This document shows positions 41,810 to 54,661 of a stretch of 64,000 nt of DNA, piece after piece. The number at the start of each line of letters is the position of its first letter. The stretch's first letter is position 1. The position numbers and the translations under genes were made by a program. The notes under the pieces are model-generated. The model was not told the DNA's origin. It was given only the letters and a program-made list of their open reading frames with translations, and did no database searches. This DNA is from Catenaria anguillulae PL171. Its lineage: Eukaryota; Blastocladiomycota; Blastocladiomycetes; Blastocladiales; Catenariaceae. Where the stretch lies: NCBI GenBank assembly GCA_002102555.1, contig MCFL01000004.1, positions 124,001-188,000 of the forward strand, written 5' to 3'.

Positions 41810-43848
41810 GTGCCGTACTCACTGGTGGCGGGAAATGGGGAATGGGAGCAAAAGTTGAAAGATACCGCGCGTTTGAGGGTCGCCTGGTCATCTTTATCTT
41901 ATTCAATGCTTCTTAGTCTTTGCCACTTCTGTTTACAATGTGTCAGCTCACCTGCTCTTGAAGGAAAGTGAAGGATTCGGTCATTCTCGCACCCTGTTGC
42001 CAGCATGTTGCTTTGGCAGTCGCAACACATGATCCGTGCTCTGGCTCGCTTGTGCACACTTCGAGAGGTCAAGCGAGCAAATGCAATCTGTTTACGCTGT
42101 CGAGCTGTTACGGAGGCCAAACTTGACATAGCAAGCGATCCTCAAGGGTGGCTGGTCAAGCGCTCAAACAATGTTGAGGTTGGAGCACCCGCTGTATACA
42201 TACGAGGAAGATCAACAGGCTGTGTCCGATGATTCACAGCCTGGGTGATTCCAGCGTCAGTCGTCTGTGTCACTGTGTATTCTAATTCCCATTCAGGTTC
42301 TCATGATAACCATTTGTATAAGTCAAGCCGCACTGTATTGATGTTTGAAAAACCAACACAAGAGATTCAAAAGTGAGTTGATTGACAAATGAATCATCTG
42401 TCGCAGCTCACATGCTACAATGAGGCCACACAAGCTGCACCAAGTTAATCTCAAGTCTGAAAGCGAGCGAGCCCCCAGCCAGCAAGCCAGACAGACAGAC
42501 AAATAGCAAGCCAGACACAGACAGCACGCAAGAATAGAGAATATGTGCGAATGGATGTGATGGAATCGGATGGTTTGGCCCTGCTCCATGGCGCTCGGCC
42601 CTTCTCAGCACAATGTTTTGATCGGTCCCCGGTCAGCTTTGACTCGACACACCAACGCCGACACGCCGCACCTCCCCACAAAGTAGAACAACACAGAATG
42701 CCCACCGCGCCAAGGATGACCTGTCCCGAACTAAAAAATATCATACGCAAGCACAAGCGAAACCAATTGACGCGCGCCCACTCCAACAAAGAAAAAGGCG
42801 TAGTTGTGGCATATCATGCATCATCGTGAGGAAATGCTGACGCGTCGTGAGGTGTGCACGATCCAAAGGCCGAGGTAACACGATGAGGTTCATGGACGAC
42901 GCATAGGTCGTTGTGAGTGCAAAATGAAAAGGATCCCGTCGACCCCAACCCTATACCCCCGGGAAGCCTACTACAGCCAGCCCTGTGCCAAATCAGATTC
43001 GGCACATGGCATGGAGACAGGCTCACCACCGAGCGATGAACAAGTTGGAGCGAGCTGGAGCGATGAACAAGTTGGAGCGAGCTGGAGCGGTCCAAGTTCC
43101 GTGAGAGTGAATGAGTGAGTGAGTGAATGAGTGAATGAGTGAATGAGAGAGAGAGAATGAATGAGTGAGTGAGTGAGTGAGTGAGTGAGTGCGTGTGTTT
43201 CATGATTCGCCAAGAGAATGGATGGAGGGAAGGCGGTCGACTGAATTTATCGTGTTTCGACGCGTCACACCGTCAGTCCGTCAACTCCAAGCTCGGAGCT
43301 TCTTGGTTTTGGGCATCTTTCGTCCCGCCGACTCACGCGAGCTCAGGTGTAGTAGACTTGAAATTCCACGTGCGCAATCACCGACAGCCCCGGTCGTTCA
43401 TTATGTCTGTGCACGTACTTGGCTGTTTGGTGGAATGGACTCACTCGCGCATACAGAATCAGGGCTCAAGTTCGTCAGTCAATGCGCTGTATGTACACAT
43501 TGACAAGCAGGATTTACGAAAACTCACCCGCACAAACGCCGGGAAAGTACGGGATGCAGCCAAGCATTGGATTCGCGAGCGGAATGCTGCGTCGCTTGCT
43601 TTATGGACGTCACTGCGTCTGTTGCCCAGTTGCCAGCTCCATGCGGCTGCGTGTGTGTGTGCTCGCCCGTGACGTGACGTGACGCGATGGATCAGAGGTC
43701 TCCGTCTTACGCCTCCTTGAAACTTTCGGTTCACGTCCCCAGGCTTACATGTATTCACGTCAACACCCAGTGTCAATACGACACAGCTTTGATACCATGA
43801 ACCCATAAGAGACTCTGTGCATTGCATTCCAACCGCCGTCTACTATCG
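41810..43848. other. Gene-poor spacer with microsatellites
   Basis: It contains a 27-bp direct repeat (GAGCGATGAACAAGTTGGAG...) in two copies at about 43033-43087, a tetranucleotide GAGT/GAAT run at about 43105-43196 and a short GCCAGACA-type run near 42480-42530. No gene is supported. Confidence 0.55.
43105..43196. repeat. (GAGT/GAAT)n microsatellite
   Basis: About 20 tetranucleotide units, interrupted by a short GAGAGAGAGA run. Confidence 0.95.
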
Positions 43849-46559
43849 ATGAAACCAAGGTCTGGACCGATGGCCTCAACGCAGCCTGTTTCCAACACAC
43901 ACCAACCAACGACGCTCCCGCCAGTTCCAACAGTCCCAGTCCCGCCGCTTCCGGAATCGCGGCCGCTCAAGATCCGCCTGCACGTGCCGTCGGGCCACTC
44001 GCTCGCGGTCCCCGTCCCTGTCCATGCGAGTGACCTGTCATCTTTGCTGCTCACCGCGTCAGCCGCCCTGCTCGCCTCGCCACTCGTGCCCGTCGATCCT
44101 TCATTCAGTGGAAATCCGCGTGTCTTGGCTTCACGCTCACTATGGCTGTTGCCCGATGGCTCGCCTCTGTCGTCTTCGGCATGGCGTGCTTACACGCAAG
44201 CCGCGCAATCTGCGCCCTGGGGCCGCGTCCTCCCCGATTTGCCCGTGTTTGCCTTCCCACCCTCGTCCTCTACGGCTTGTGGGTCAAGTCACAGTCACAG
44301 TCACAGTCAGTCATTCTCCTCAAGAAACGGTTCAATATCCATGTCAAGCAGCACTTCCGAATCTGCATCTGCCTCTGGAACGGGCACCCCACCCACGTAC
44401 CTGCAATCTCTCTTTGCTGCACCGTCACCTGCACAAGCTGCCCTCGCCAGCATCGCAAGCAACACGCAATTGCGTGACCACTCGCCCTCACCACATCGGC
44501 TGCCGCCACACACGGCCGCACCTTCGCCCACACCTACCGCAGCGGCTGTGCTTTCTACATCTCCCAAACCTGCAAGCGCGCCGCAAATGGCCATGTCTGC
44601 GACGCTTGTAGATCCACACGCGCAGCTCGTACCCGTGGACCCGTCACTCTCCACGCACTCGTCCATGACGGCCTCCTCCTCCTCCTCCTATTCTTCAAAT
44701 ACACACTCGACCTATCACTCATCCACCCCACGACCCGCCAGCGTGCCTCCACTTCCACCACCTCCCCCAGGAGGCCGCCCACCTCTCGCCTCACTCACTT
44801 CCTCCACGTCCACGTCCACCTCCACGTCGGCCGACCCGCACGCGGACCCCGCACTTGACCCAGCACTCGCCACGCGCCTGCGCGTCCAATCGCGCGCACA
44901 TGCCGTACTGGCCGCGCGCGACGCAGACTTGCGGGCGCAACTGGATCGTTCAGATAAACCGGGAGTGGGTCAGGAGCTCGAGTGGGTCGAGCGCGTGCGA
45001 GGATGGGTCGATGAGTGGCAAAGTGTTGTTGACGAGTTGAAGCGTGTGCAAATTGCCGGCAGGGACGGGGTGACTGTCATGAGCGATGTTGCGGCCAGGG
45101 CCGCGGGACACATCAAGGATGGGGACACCGTTGTGACGTGGGATGTACTCAAGATCGCAGATGGGTTACGAGACTGTTTTGGTATGCATTCTCTTGCAAC
45201 TTGTTCAAAGGATGCATTCTGGCTTCTTTATTTGCTCATGCACTGCGGAAATCAACAGAACGCATGTCAAACTACCTCTCGCAGCGCACCGCTCTACTCA
45301 CCTCTGCACTCCCCTCAACCGCCACCGCTACCGCTTCTGATGATTCGTATTCTCCGCCGTCACTGCCCTACCCACATACCACTCTGCTTCTTCTCTCCGA
45401 CACTTCCGCACCCGCCACACCCGATATCGCCCTGGCCACCAACGCATCGACCTTATCGCAATTCGCATCCTCCATCTCACACCTTTCGCATGCCGTGCCC
45501 AGCGCACTCCGGCTGTCTGCGCTCATTGCGCGCATTGGCGAGCAAGAGGCCGCGCCTCTGGTCCAAGGCAGCTGCAAGGTATTGATGGATCGACACGTCA
45601 AGTTTCTTCGGCGGTGGGAGCGTGCACGGAGCGAGGTTGGGAAACGCCACGAGATTGGCGAGCAATTGGTCCGTGTGGTGCGTGCGTGGGCCAGGGGCGA
45701 TGGCAACTGCGGCAATGACGAGCAAGAGGAGGAGGAGGAGGAGCAGGTGATTGGCACGCTTGTTGCTCTATGCCGTGACGGTGCGGTTGCGGGCGGCGAC
45801 CATGACGAAGATGTCGAGCTGTCGCCTTCGAGTTCGCGGACCAGCCGCCCGCGCTCGCCTTCGTCCCCATCGCCTGTGTCGTCACACTCGCCCGACAATG
45901 AGTTTGCCGATGCCTTGCTCGTGCAAATCGCGGCCGCAATGGACTCGTACCTGTCTCCCCACGCGCGTGCAGTCCTCTCGCAACTGTCCAATCCACCCGC
46001 GCCGCATCTCGCCGCGTCTTCGGCATCGGCCGCGAACCTTCATTCAACCATCCACGGCACCGCCGCCCGCTGCCATGTCACCAACCGCCTACTCGTCGTC
46101 CTCGGCACTCATCTCGCCAACGGCTACCATCGCCTCTTTCGCATCCACCGTCATTGGGCCCGCGCTTGCCGCACATGCGCCTCTGCCAGGTGCCTCCTCG
46201 GTCAACAACAACAACAACACCAACGCATGCATTTCGTCGTCGGCATCCGCGTCGTCCATTGCGACCATCACGTCGCCTGCACGTGCGGGCATGGCCGGGC
46301 CAAGCCCGCCGTCGCCCATTCCGGAAGCACCCGCACCGTCAACCACCGTGCCTGCATTCGAGCACTCTGGAGCCATGGACATGAAAACCAGGCAACGGCA
46401 GCATGGATGATGCGTGTCACCCAACTGGTGGCCGCATACGACGCACTTGTGGGCGACTTGCTTGCCGCACGTGCCGCCGCCGCCGTGGCCGATGCTAGCG
46501 GTGGTGCAAGTGAGCGGGTTGCTTTTGATTCGGCGCCGCCGCCTACTTTGATTCCATGA
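43849..46559 (+). CDS. Large protein with N-terminal ubiquitin-like stretch, possibly ATG11/FIP200-like
   Basis: From the ATG at 43849 the first exon runs to about 45180. A GTATGC donor then joins an acceptor near 45262 (GLRDCF to ERMSNYLSQRTALL, phase consistent). The N-terminus (residues about 35-115) reads like a beta-grasp domain: PLKIRLHVPSGHSL, LLPDGSPLSSSAW, DLPVFAFPPSS. A long Ser/Pro-rich linker follows, then Ala/Arg-rich helical segments (AHAVLAARDADLRAQLDR, RVRGWVDEWQSVVDELKR), resembling the layout of autophagy scaffold ATG11. This is a weak, layout-based guess. After about 46070 the coding frame seems to change, so the C-terminal exon structure is unresolved. Confidence 0.5.
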
Positions 46560-48189
46560 CGGCAGGCACCAATGGCGAGTCAACGTGGCAAGCAGACCGG
46601 AGAAGGACGTGGCGCGAGTTGGCCGCGACGTTTCCTGTGGTGCACGCGGGCGACGAATCGTGGGTGTGGCAAGGGTGCAAGGAGACGAGGTAGAAATGGT
46701 TGTGGCGAATGCAGAGAGGCGGTATTTGGAGCGGGTTCGGCGGGTGACTGGTGCGCGCGTGGGCGGGGGTGGGGATGGTGCGGGCAATGAGGACAGGTCG
46801 ACAAATTCATAGGCGGCGAGAGGACGGGGGTGCAGACTCGGGCGGGCTTCAGATTGCGTTGTATGAGACAAGTCTGCGTCTTGATGTCGTCGATCTGCCT
46901 ATTTTCCTGTACGTTTTCATGTTTCACACAATCCAATTTTGACGTTGATGTTGTCTCACTTCCGGCTCGTCCGCTCGTTCTTTCACCACGTCGGTTCTGC
47001 ATGGCAGATCAAAACCCCTCGTCGCTCGCGTCTGTCGTGTGCTGTAGGTCAAGTCGGTAACGCTCTCAATCGAGTTACGTTGGCTATTCGCAGCAAGACT
47101 CGCGACATCGGCTCGTGCATACTCATGCGCATGGCCGTAGTTACCCGCCGCCACCCGGCAACCTCTGGGAATACGAGCGCCTGCGGTTATGGTTTGGCGC
47201 GTGAGCAGAGAATATGCTGCGTGAAGATGAGCACTGGTGACAATGAAGATGCCCTGCTTGGGAAGGGGCGAGACTGGAATGGATAGCATGACCATAGTTG
47301 GGTGGTTCGATGATGATGATGATTGGGAACAAGTTGCCCATTCGAGCAAGGCTGAGCTGGCTGATGGCACATGTGTGATTGAGCGTCTGGCCATGCATGT
47401 TGGAACAGACTTGCCGCGCGAGCTCTTGCCCATTTCGTTCCTCTCAAAACCTGACCTGCCAATACATTGTCACCTCCATCCTTTGTAAATACGTCACCAT
47501 CCTCAATTGTTCTGGAATATTTACGTTTAGTATGCTCAGCCTCAATGGTTCGTTATGCGGCATCGATTCGCCCAATGCCATTATCAGATATCTACCGCGA
47601 CCACTAGAGTTATTCCTCAGTGAACACTGAAGAAAGTCGAGTCCAGTAAATAGCAGAACGCAAACCAATTGGATGCCGGGGGGGCATTAAACACATCAGT
47701 GAGGACTCAAAGAAAGGAGACTCAAGTTGTTATATTGACCCTTAGAGTACCGTCCGAGTCTGGAAGCGGGCAACCATACAACCACCGACAATGCGGCCAA
47801 GCAATTCGAGGAACAGATTTAATCAAGCTTTCCAACAGAAACACAGAAAGCGATGCTCACAATCATGGTAAACGAACAAGCGTGCTTGCTTCAGCATCAT
47901 AAACGGGTGTCGCCGAGCTCAACGTGTTGCCACAAATGAAAAGCGGCGACGAGAAACCTAGAGGGGGAGAATCAAGCAAAAAGAGTGTGGGAACAAAAAA
48001 GCAAGCAGCTCAGTGAAGGCATGTCGTTAAACACTCACTGCAAGCAGTGCTGTGCCCAGGAAGATCAGTTGGCATGTTTGTGAGGTATGAACCGAATCCC
48101 CTCCCAAGCAGGATGGCGAGCATGTTGCGAGAGCTATGTACATGATCTAATAGCCGGACATTACAACGATGGGAATTGATATGCAGGTC
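46560..48189. other. Spacer with possible tail exons of the previous gene
   Basis: A short coding-like piece (STWQADRRRTWRELAATFP, 46557-46694) may be a last exon of the upstream gene. The rest shows no supported gene. The 5' exon of the downstream carboxypeptidase should lie toward the right end but was not identified. Confidence 0.4.
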
Positions 48190-49612
48190 ATCGCGTGATT
48201 CGCATCGTCAACCCAACCAAGTCCTTGCTCCAAACCGTCAGTACCCGTGGACTTGACGTCTGGGCTCGTGGCCGGTATTCCATCGACATTCGCGTGGGTC
48301 CGGGGACCCGCGAAATCGACCAACTGCGTGTGGCCAATGGCGGACAGCTCAACTTTCGGATCCTGGTGCCAAGCGTGTCTGCATTGCTCGCCAAGGACGC
48401 TGTACAGCGCACACCTCCGCCGTCGCGCCGCCCTCGTCCTGGAATGATGGCCGCGCCTGATCCGCCCATTCCGATCGACTTGTCCTTCTTTGCCGACTAT
48501 CGAACATACCCTCAAATCGTCGAGTACCTGCAAGCCAAGTGTGCCGAGTTCCCAAACATATGCGAGTTTGTGCCTTCGATTGGCGGGCAGTCAGTGGAAG
48601 GGCGAGACATTGCCTCGGTCAGGATTGGGACGTCTCTCGGTTCAGCAAACAACACAAAGCCACAAGCTCTTGTCCAAGCACTCATGCATGGCCGTGAATG
48701 GGCTTCGGGGACCACAGCGCTGTATCTTTTGCACCGGCTGCTCGAGCAATCGCGGACGAGTCCGCTCGTTCAGCAGTTGCTTGGGCAAGTCGATATTCAT
48801 TTCATTCCAGTTCTCAACCCGGATGGGTACATGTATTCGCACACGACCAATCGGCTCTGGCGCAAGAACAGAAGGCGACATGGGCTTCTCGACACATTTG
48901 GCGTTGACTTGAACCGTACACATGTCCCTTGCATCTGTTTGACCACGGTGAACTTTTCTGTTGCTTACTCGGATCTCATGCACAGGCAACTTTCCACACC
49001 GCTGGGCGAGCCCCAATGGTGGTGCATCGCTCAACCCGAGCGACGAAACATATCGTGGCCCACGGCCAGCGTCCGAGCCCGACGTCAAGGCCGTGATTGA
49101 TTACGTTTCCAAGGAAATGCCAAGGATGATTGCCGCCTTGGACTTGCATGCATTCTCGGAAATGATCATGCGGCCATGGGGAGATACGCCAGACCAAACA
49201 CCGCACGAGGAGCAGTACAAGCAAGTCACAGAGAGGATGGCGCAGGCCGTCAACAGAGTGCATGGTCAGGACTTTTTGGCCATCAAGAGCGTCGACCTGG
49301 TTCGTTCGCTTTGCCAGCAGTGTTTGTCTCACGTTACTCAAGATCACTCATCAGCGACATGTTTGACAGTATCCAACGAGCGGCACCGCCAACGATTTTT
49401 TTTACGCTCAAACCAAGGTAGACGGCAGTACTGGTACTGCCAACGTTCGCCCGTACAGCGTCGCAATTGAATTGCGGCCCAACCCAGAGACGGAAAATGG
49501 TCAGTTTGGGTTCATGTTGCCGGCGTCGCAAATCATTCCCACGGGCGAGGAGATCTTTGGCGCTTTTCTACTTTACGTTCGCAATGCGATTGCAAATCCA
49601 CTTCGAGCCTGA
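48190..49612 (+). CDS. M14-family zinc metallocarboxypeptidase (N-terminal exon not found)
   Basis: Exons are 48190-48915, 48986-49299 and 49370-49612, with phases consistent. Zinc ligands and substrate residues of carboxypeptidase A type are visible: HGREW, NPDGY, LWRKNRR, GVDLNRNFPHRW, the second His in DLHAFSEM, YPTSG...FFYAQ (Tyr near the active site) and the catalytic Glu in YSVAIELRP. A propeptide-like segment precedes the domain. The sequence begins at an acceptor-like TATGCAG before 48190, so a first exon with a signal peptide is expected upstream; I could not find it. The predicted role is secreted or vacuolar peptide trimming. Confidence 0.88.
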
Positions 49613-49982
49613 TGATAGTGTCCGTGACACTGTGCTCTCAACTTGAACTCCCATTTCCACGAATCCTTTGCACGAACCACTCTCAGTCACTCACGATGAT
49701 CCTCAACGCATTACCCAATACATGCACTTGCACTTGCCTTTGAGCTTTCGCACGACTCCGCCTTGTGTGAGCAGGAAGACATGTGAACAGTTCGCCACTT
49801 GGTGATGTCTCAAGCATGCGTCTCGATCCCATTGTTCGCTTTTTGCAGCGTTCGAGACCGATTGTGACGAAAAAGAACAATTGTCTGCGGCAACCAATAT
49901 GCCAATATGGTGGAGTCGAGTCCTTGCTCGCCCATGGCCACCGTAAATTCCCTGCTCTCTCTCGCCACCCATTTACATTACC
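49613..49982. other. Spacer upstream of Dickkopf-like gene A
   Basis: No feature recognised apart from a presumed promoter for the gene starting at 49983. Confidence 0.5.
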
Positions 49983-51369
49983 ATGACGAACCAGACGGAT
50001 TCCTCATTGGCTCAACTCCTTGTCAAACGCTTGACCGTCGTGTTTATCGCAGTCACTCTGATTTCGGCCGTCGAAGCTCAAGGGCTATGTTCCAAGGACG
50101 ACGAATGTACAAGTGCGGATCCGCTGGACGCCCGTCTATGTACGTCCGCTTTGTGCCAATTGTCTTCAATCGTCTCCTTCTCTTTCTCACCAGTGTGCCC
50201 GTCTTCCAGTTGGACAATTTTGTGACAATGGTCGGTGCATGCCCACAAGCTGCCCCGGCGCCAGTGGATGCCAGCGATTTGATAAGCGCACATTTTGTCC
50301 TGCCCTCAGCGGCGAAAACATCCGCTGCATACCGCGGCTCCAAGCTGGCCAATCATGCGACTGGACACCATTCCACGGACAAGAGCAACCGTGTGCGCCT
50401 GGCCTTGTGTGCTCGGGGCCTGGCATTGGCATGACTTGTGTGCGTGGCGGAAAGGGCCCAACGGAGGCATTTGGTCGTCCCATATGGGAATCGCTTGCTG
50501 CCCAGTCTGCTGCGGAGCGACCAGACGATTCGATCCCACCTCGACCGCCGTCAAGATCAACAGCAACCTCGTCGTCAACGACTACATGGCCAACGCCGAC
50601 ATCGACACCCTCAGGAACGTCAACCGAGGCCAATGAATCAAGGAGCTTCCCTTTCAACATCCATTGGGGTGCCTGGTTGATCTTTGGCAGCATCCTCTCG
50701 TTCTGCATTTGTGCGTTCTGGCCTTCCTCCACTCGCAAATCACGTCGACCCGCTTCGCTCGAATCGTATTCATCGGATTCCGAGGTTCCGTCTCCTCCGC
50801 CAAAGCCGAGCTCCTCTCAATCTCCACCATCGCATGGCCTTGATCCGGCTTCACCGTCGCCTGGGGCGACACATTCAGTTGTTGTCGAGCATGTCCCCGT
50901 TGGGCATAAAACCACAGCCATCGAAACCACGGTTGCCTCTCCCACGACATCATCAAATCCTCACGTATACCCGCCTCAATCTCCTGCGCACATGTCCATG
51001 CCGCAGCTTCAAGCTCCACTCGCTGGACAATGGCCATACCGAACACTCCAAATGCCAACGCCGCGACGCTTATCGTTGAACGGCAACACGCTTCACTCGC
51101 AGCTATCGAGCAGTTCGCCATTTCTACCGCCGCATCCGTCGCCAGCACCGCCTGTGCACTTGCAAGCGGATCCAACAACATCAAGGAGCGGGCCTGGGGG
51201 CGTGCAGGTCGAAGTGGCTGCTGGGCCAGTTGAAGCGGAGCTGGCATTGCCCGGTGGGCAACATCCTGACGCGGAACTGGCGTTGCCTGGTGGGTACCAA
51301 CACGGGGCACGGGTTCAAGTGCATGGGAATCCCGAGGATGATGAGTTGGTTTTACCTGCGCCAGCTTGA
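49983..51369 (+). CDS. Dickkopf-like Cys-rich membrane protein A
   Basis: Two exons (49983-50139, 50210-51369; intron 70 bp) give 438 residues. A hydrophobic signal segment (LTVVFIAVTLISAVEAQ) is followed by a Cys-rich ectodomain in the Dickkopf/colipase-like pattern (CSKDDEC, CDNGRCMP, CPRL-type, GQSC, QPCAPGLVC, MTCV). Next come a Ser/Thr/Pro linker, one transmembrane helix near residues 205-225 (WLIFGSILSFCICAFW) and a disordered cytosolic tail. The tail ends with repeated ELALPGG and a VQVHGNPEDDELVLP motif. Orientation is probably type I. Function is unknown; a surface or adhesion role is inference. Confidence 0.85.
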
Positions 51370-51795
51370 GCCCGCCGAATCGATCTCTTGCTTCCCGGCA
51401 TCGCCCACTTGTTGCCGGCCGGCCATCATTGCCGCTGTCGGCGACAGCGTCGGCGCCAAAATATCGAGGTATGATACCTAGACAGCAGACCGCGGTCGAG
51501 TTGCGGACGACTTCGCGCGTCTTTCCGTGTGTTGAAACGCACCGCGCCACCCGGCGATGTCTCAGAACGCCCAAAAAGAAAACAATGCCTGGCGTCCTTG
51601 TTTTATCTATGTTTCTGATCCGCGGACCACGGTGAATGATTTGGACTTGATTAATATTAAAGTGGAGGGTGCCCTCATATACGGCGACCTCCCACGCTGC
51701 TCTTCGGATCAACGCCGGCTCTCCATGCAAAAGCAGACATATCAATTCACAGCATATACGGAACCCCTGATCTGGACCGTCGTTCCACTTTCCTC
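51370..51795. other. Intergenic spacer between paralogs A and B
   Basis: No coding feature. It presumably holds the promoter of gene B. Confidence 0.5.
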
Positions 51796-53162
51796 ATGCG
51801 ATACACCCACTCGCCGCTACGCACCTGCGTGGCTATATTCATCGCCGTTGCCTTCATTTCAATCGCTACCGCCCAAGGACCATGCTCAAAAGATGAAGAA
51901 TGCCCGACCATGTTCATTGGTTTCACCTGTGCGTTCCTTCCCATCGCCCAGCACAAATCGGTTTCGTTCATTGCCCACACTGACCCTGTTGGCCCTTTCC
52001 CTTGTCTTCTCTAGGGGAACAATACTGCGACAATGGTAGGTGCATGCCAGATAGTTGCCGGCGCTCGATTGCAGAGGGTTGTCAGCGCTTTGACAAACGA
52101 ACGTACTGTCCGGCCGACTTTCGCAAGTGCGCCCCGCGCCTCGAGGCTGGGCAAGCGTGCAGATGGGATCCGGGTTACAACGAACAGCCGTGTGCACCAG
52201 GGCTCGTGTGCTCTGGGTATGTAGCCTTGACGTGCGTGCGTAATGGTACTGGCCCGACGTGGCCAAGTGGTGAACCAATGTGGCGCGATCTGACGGCACG
52301 GTCAGCAGCCGAAACCCCTGACGATTCGATTCCACTTCGGCCGCCATCCGCATCGACAACTACGAGAGCATCGACCATGCCCACTGAATCAAGGGCTCGA
52401 TTCAACGACTCGTCAACGGACAGCAGCTTACCTCATGGGTGGCCGATTCTCGCCATCATTTGCTTGGGGATTGGCGTAATTTCTTGCAACATAGTATGTA
52501 GTCTTGCACGCCGCTCGGCCCGCTCCAAACCTCGTCTACCAACCGTCCAAGACTCGATCCCCGGTCAAGCCTTGGTAGTGTTGCCCCCACCAAAACCGAC
52601 CGACGGCCCCGCTGCTTCTCCTGCACCTCGCCCATCGAAGTCCTCCGAATCGCCCCTCGAGCAACTGGCAGAGCATGCAACGACCTCTGGCCAAACCAAG
52701 ACGGTCATTGAAGTCCCACTCCAACCTCTCGCCTCATCGAATCCCCAGGCATATCCACCTCAGTCGCCCGCGCAAATGCCAATGCCTCAGGCACATGCTC
52801 CTCCTTTTGATTCTCAGCCGGATGTGCGCATGCCAGCGCCGCAGGTCTTGTCCTTGAACGGCAGCACTCTCCATTCGCAACTATCGAGCGATTTGCCGGA
52901 TCCGCCGCAACCGTCACCGGCACAACCCGCGCAACCGCATCCGTCGTCATCAAGGATTCAGGCTCAATCGCAAGCAGATCAAGCAACATTATCGAGCGGT
53001 CCTGGAGGCGTGCAAATTGAGGTCGCTGCTGGGCCAGGGGATTCGGAGCTGGCATTGCCTGGTGGGGATCAATACAGTACAAGAGTGCAGGTGCATGGGA
53101 ATCCTGAGGATGAGGAGTTGGTACTGCCGGGGTTAACGACGCATGCCGCAGCTCGAGAGTAG
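51796..53162 (+). CDS. Dickkopf-like Cys-rich membrane protein B
   Basis: Two exons (51796-51928, 52015-53162; intron 86 bp, same position as in paralog A) give 426 residues. Signal segment TCVAIFIAVAFISIATAQ; Cys-rich ectodomain CSKDEEC, CDNGRCMP, CQRFDKRTYC, GQAC, QPCAPGLVC, LTCV. It shares the AAETPDDSIPLRPP juncture with paralog A. A transmembrane helix lies near residues 190-212 (ILAIICLGIGVISCNIVC). The Pro-rich tail ends with AAGPGDSELALPGG and VQVHGNPEDEELVLPG. It is clearly a tandem duplicate of gene A. Confidence 0.88.
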
Positions 53163-53450
53163 AGGAGACATGAGATTGACGGCGATTGAGGAACCAGGAA
53201 TTGACTTTAGGAGGCCGAGCGTGGTTCATTTCTTTATTGAATGCATAAATCTACGATATCCATAGGTCCTGCTGTCGAACCCCTTTGAAAAATGCTCGTG
53301 CGTGGACAATATACCGTCCTAGTCTCACGTCCTTCTGCATGTTGAACAGTGCACGGCACCATGGGCTCTGCCTCCCTATGGCACATTTGATTGCGCTGGC
53401 CGGGTCGCAAGACGACCAGCCGTACTCTCTTCATGTAATCCAAATTGGAT
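53163..53450. other. Spacer between paralogs B and C
   Basis: No feature recognised. Confidence 0.5.
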
Positions 53451-53492
53451 ATGAACCACACCATCAAAACCTATGCAAATGCTCGAGCCATG

Positions 53493-54648
53493 AACTCAAC
53501 CCTCATTGTCTCTGGTTTACTGACCCCGCTCGTGGTCACCTTGCTGGCCGCCCCAAGGACCATGTACACGAGACGGCGACTGCCCGCCATCGTTTTTCGA
53601 CAGTACCGATTGCCGCCTCAACCCCTTGTCCTCGTGCCCTTGAACCAACCAGACCGCTGTGTGTCCCTAGACTTCAAGCAGGCCAAGTGTGCAAATCGAG
53701 TGTGAGCCGCGGCCAAGACCAGCCGTGTGCGCCAGGGATCGTGTGCACTGGATTCGTTAGCATGACGTGCGTTCGCGGCGGCAAAGGACCATTGGATATG
53801 CACGGGCGGCCCGAGCACGAGGCATTGGCGGCGCAGTCGGCCGCGGAAAAGCCCGATGATTCGATTCCGCCACGGCCGGCGTGGGCGTCAACAACTTCGA
53901 CAACTACAACGTTGTCGGTGGCAACGCCGACCAGGTTCTTTCCATTAACAAGCACATTGCCAACAATCACGGACGGATTCTTTCCGTTCGCAACAACCAC
54001 CGGCACCTCTCGCAAGGAAAGCTCCAGCTCATCAGGCAGCTCATTTGGCTTCAGCGATCTCTTTACACCATCGGCCACACTTGTACTTGTTTGTATGGTG
54101 ACTGGCGTCGCAGTTGCCGTGTTTGCTGGTCGCATCAACCGTAGCCACTTGTCTCCACACCCGCCGACTGCTGGTCAGGCACAGCCGCCGCCGAAACCTG
54201 CTCAAGTTGTCCGTGATTCACCCACAGTCGTTGCGCAAAAAGGTGCACCTCGGTGCACCTCCTGTTCCCGGCGCCGCAACCCTTTGTGCCGATGGCAACG
54301 AATCTTCCATCCTCATACCCATTATCACCCTCGCCACCTGAATCTTTTACTTGGAGTCTCATCCATTTCTTAACACACTCTGCCGCATTCCCAAGCGGCA
54401 ACACGCACCGATCCGCCGTCGCCGCGACCCTTCAGCGTTCACGAGCCGGTCGGTCGAATCGACCCAGTACACATGTCGACCAGACTGTCAGGATTGGTTT
54501 TCGAGGTAAGAGCTGGGCCAGCGGATGCAGAGTTGGCATTGCCGAGCGGCACGGGGCAGGTGATCGCGGCTGCTGGGATTCAGGTGCATGGAAATGTCGG
54601 GGACGAGGAGCTCATGTTACTTGGTCCGACACCAGCTTGGAGTATGTA
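53493..54648 (+). pseudogene. Dickkopf-like paralog C, frameshifted
   Basis: A signal-like start (MNSTLIVSGLLTPLVVTLLA, ATG at 53493) is followed by a Cys-rich domain that switches frame. DGDCPPSFFDSTDC and SSCP are in one frame to about 53638, then CVPRLQAGQVC, QPCAPGIVC and MTCV are in the next. The transmembrane segment (LVLVCMVTGVAVAVFAG) and Pro-rich tail follow. The terminal AGPADAELALPSG and IQVHGNVGDEELMLLG lie in yet another frame, ending at 54648. Compared with A and B, at least two frame breaks are needed. A near-identical inverted copy at 63238-64000 carries the same first break, so it predates that duplication and is not a sequencing error. Confidence 0.75.
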
Positions 54649-54661
54649 GATATGAGGTTAA

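Noticed and set aside
42814-43213. Minus-strand ORFs reading SLTHSLTHS and similar
   Set aside because: Translation of the tetranucleotide microsatellite.
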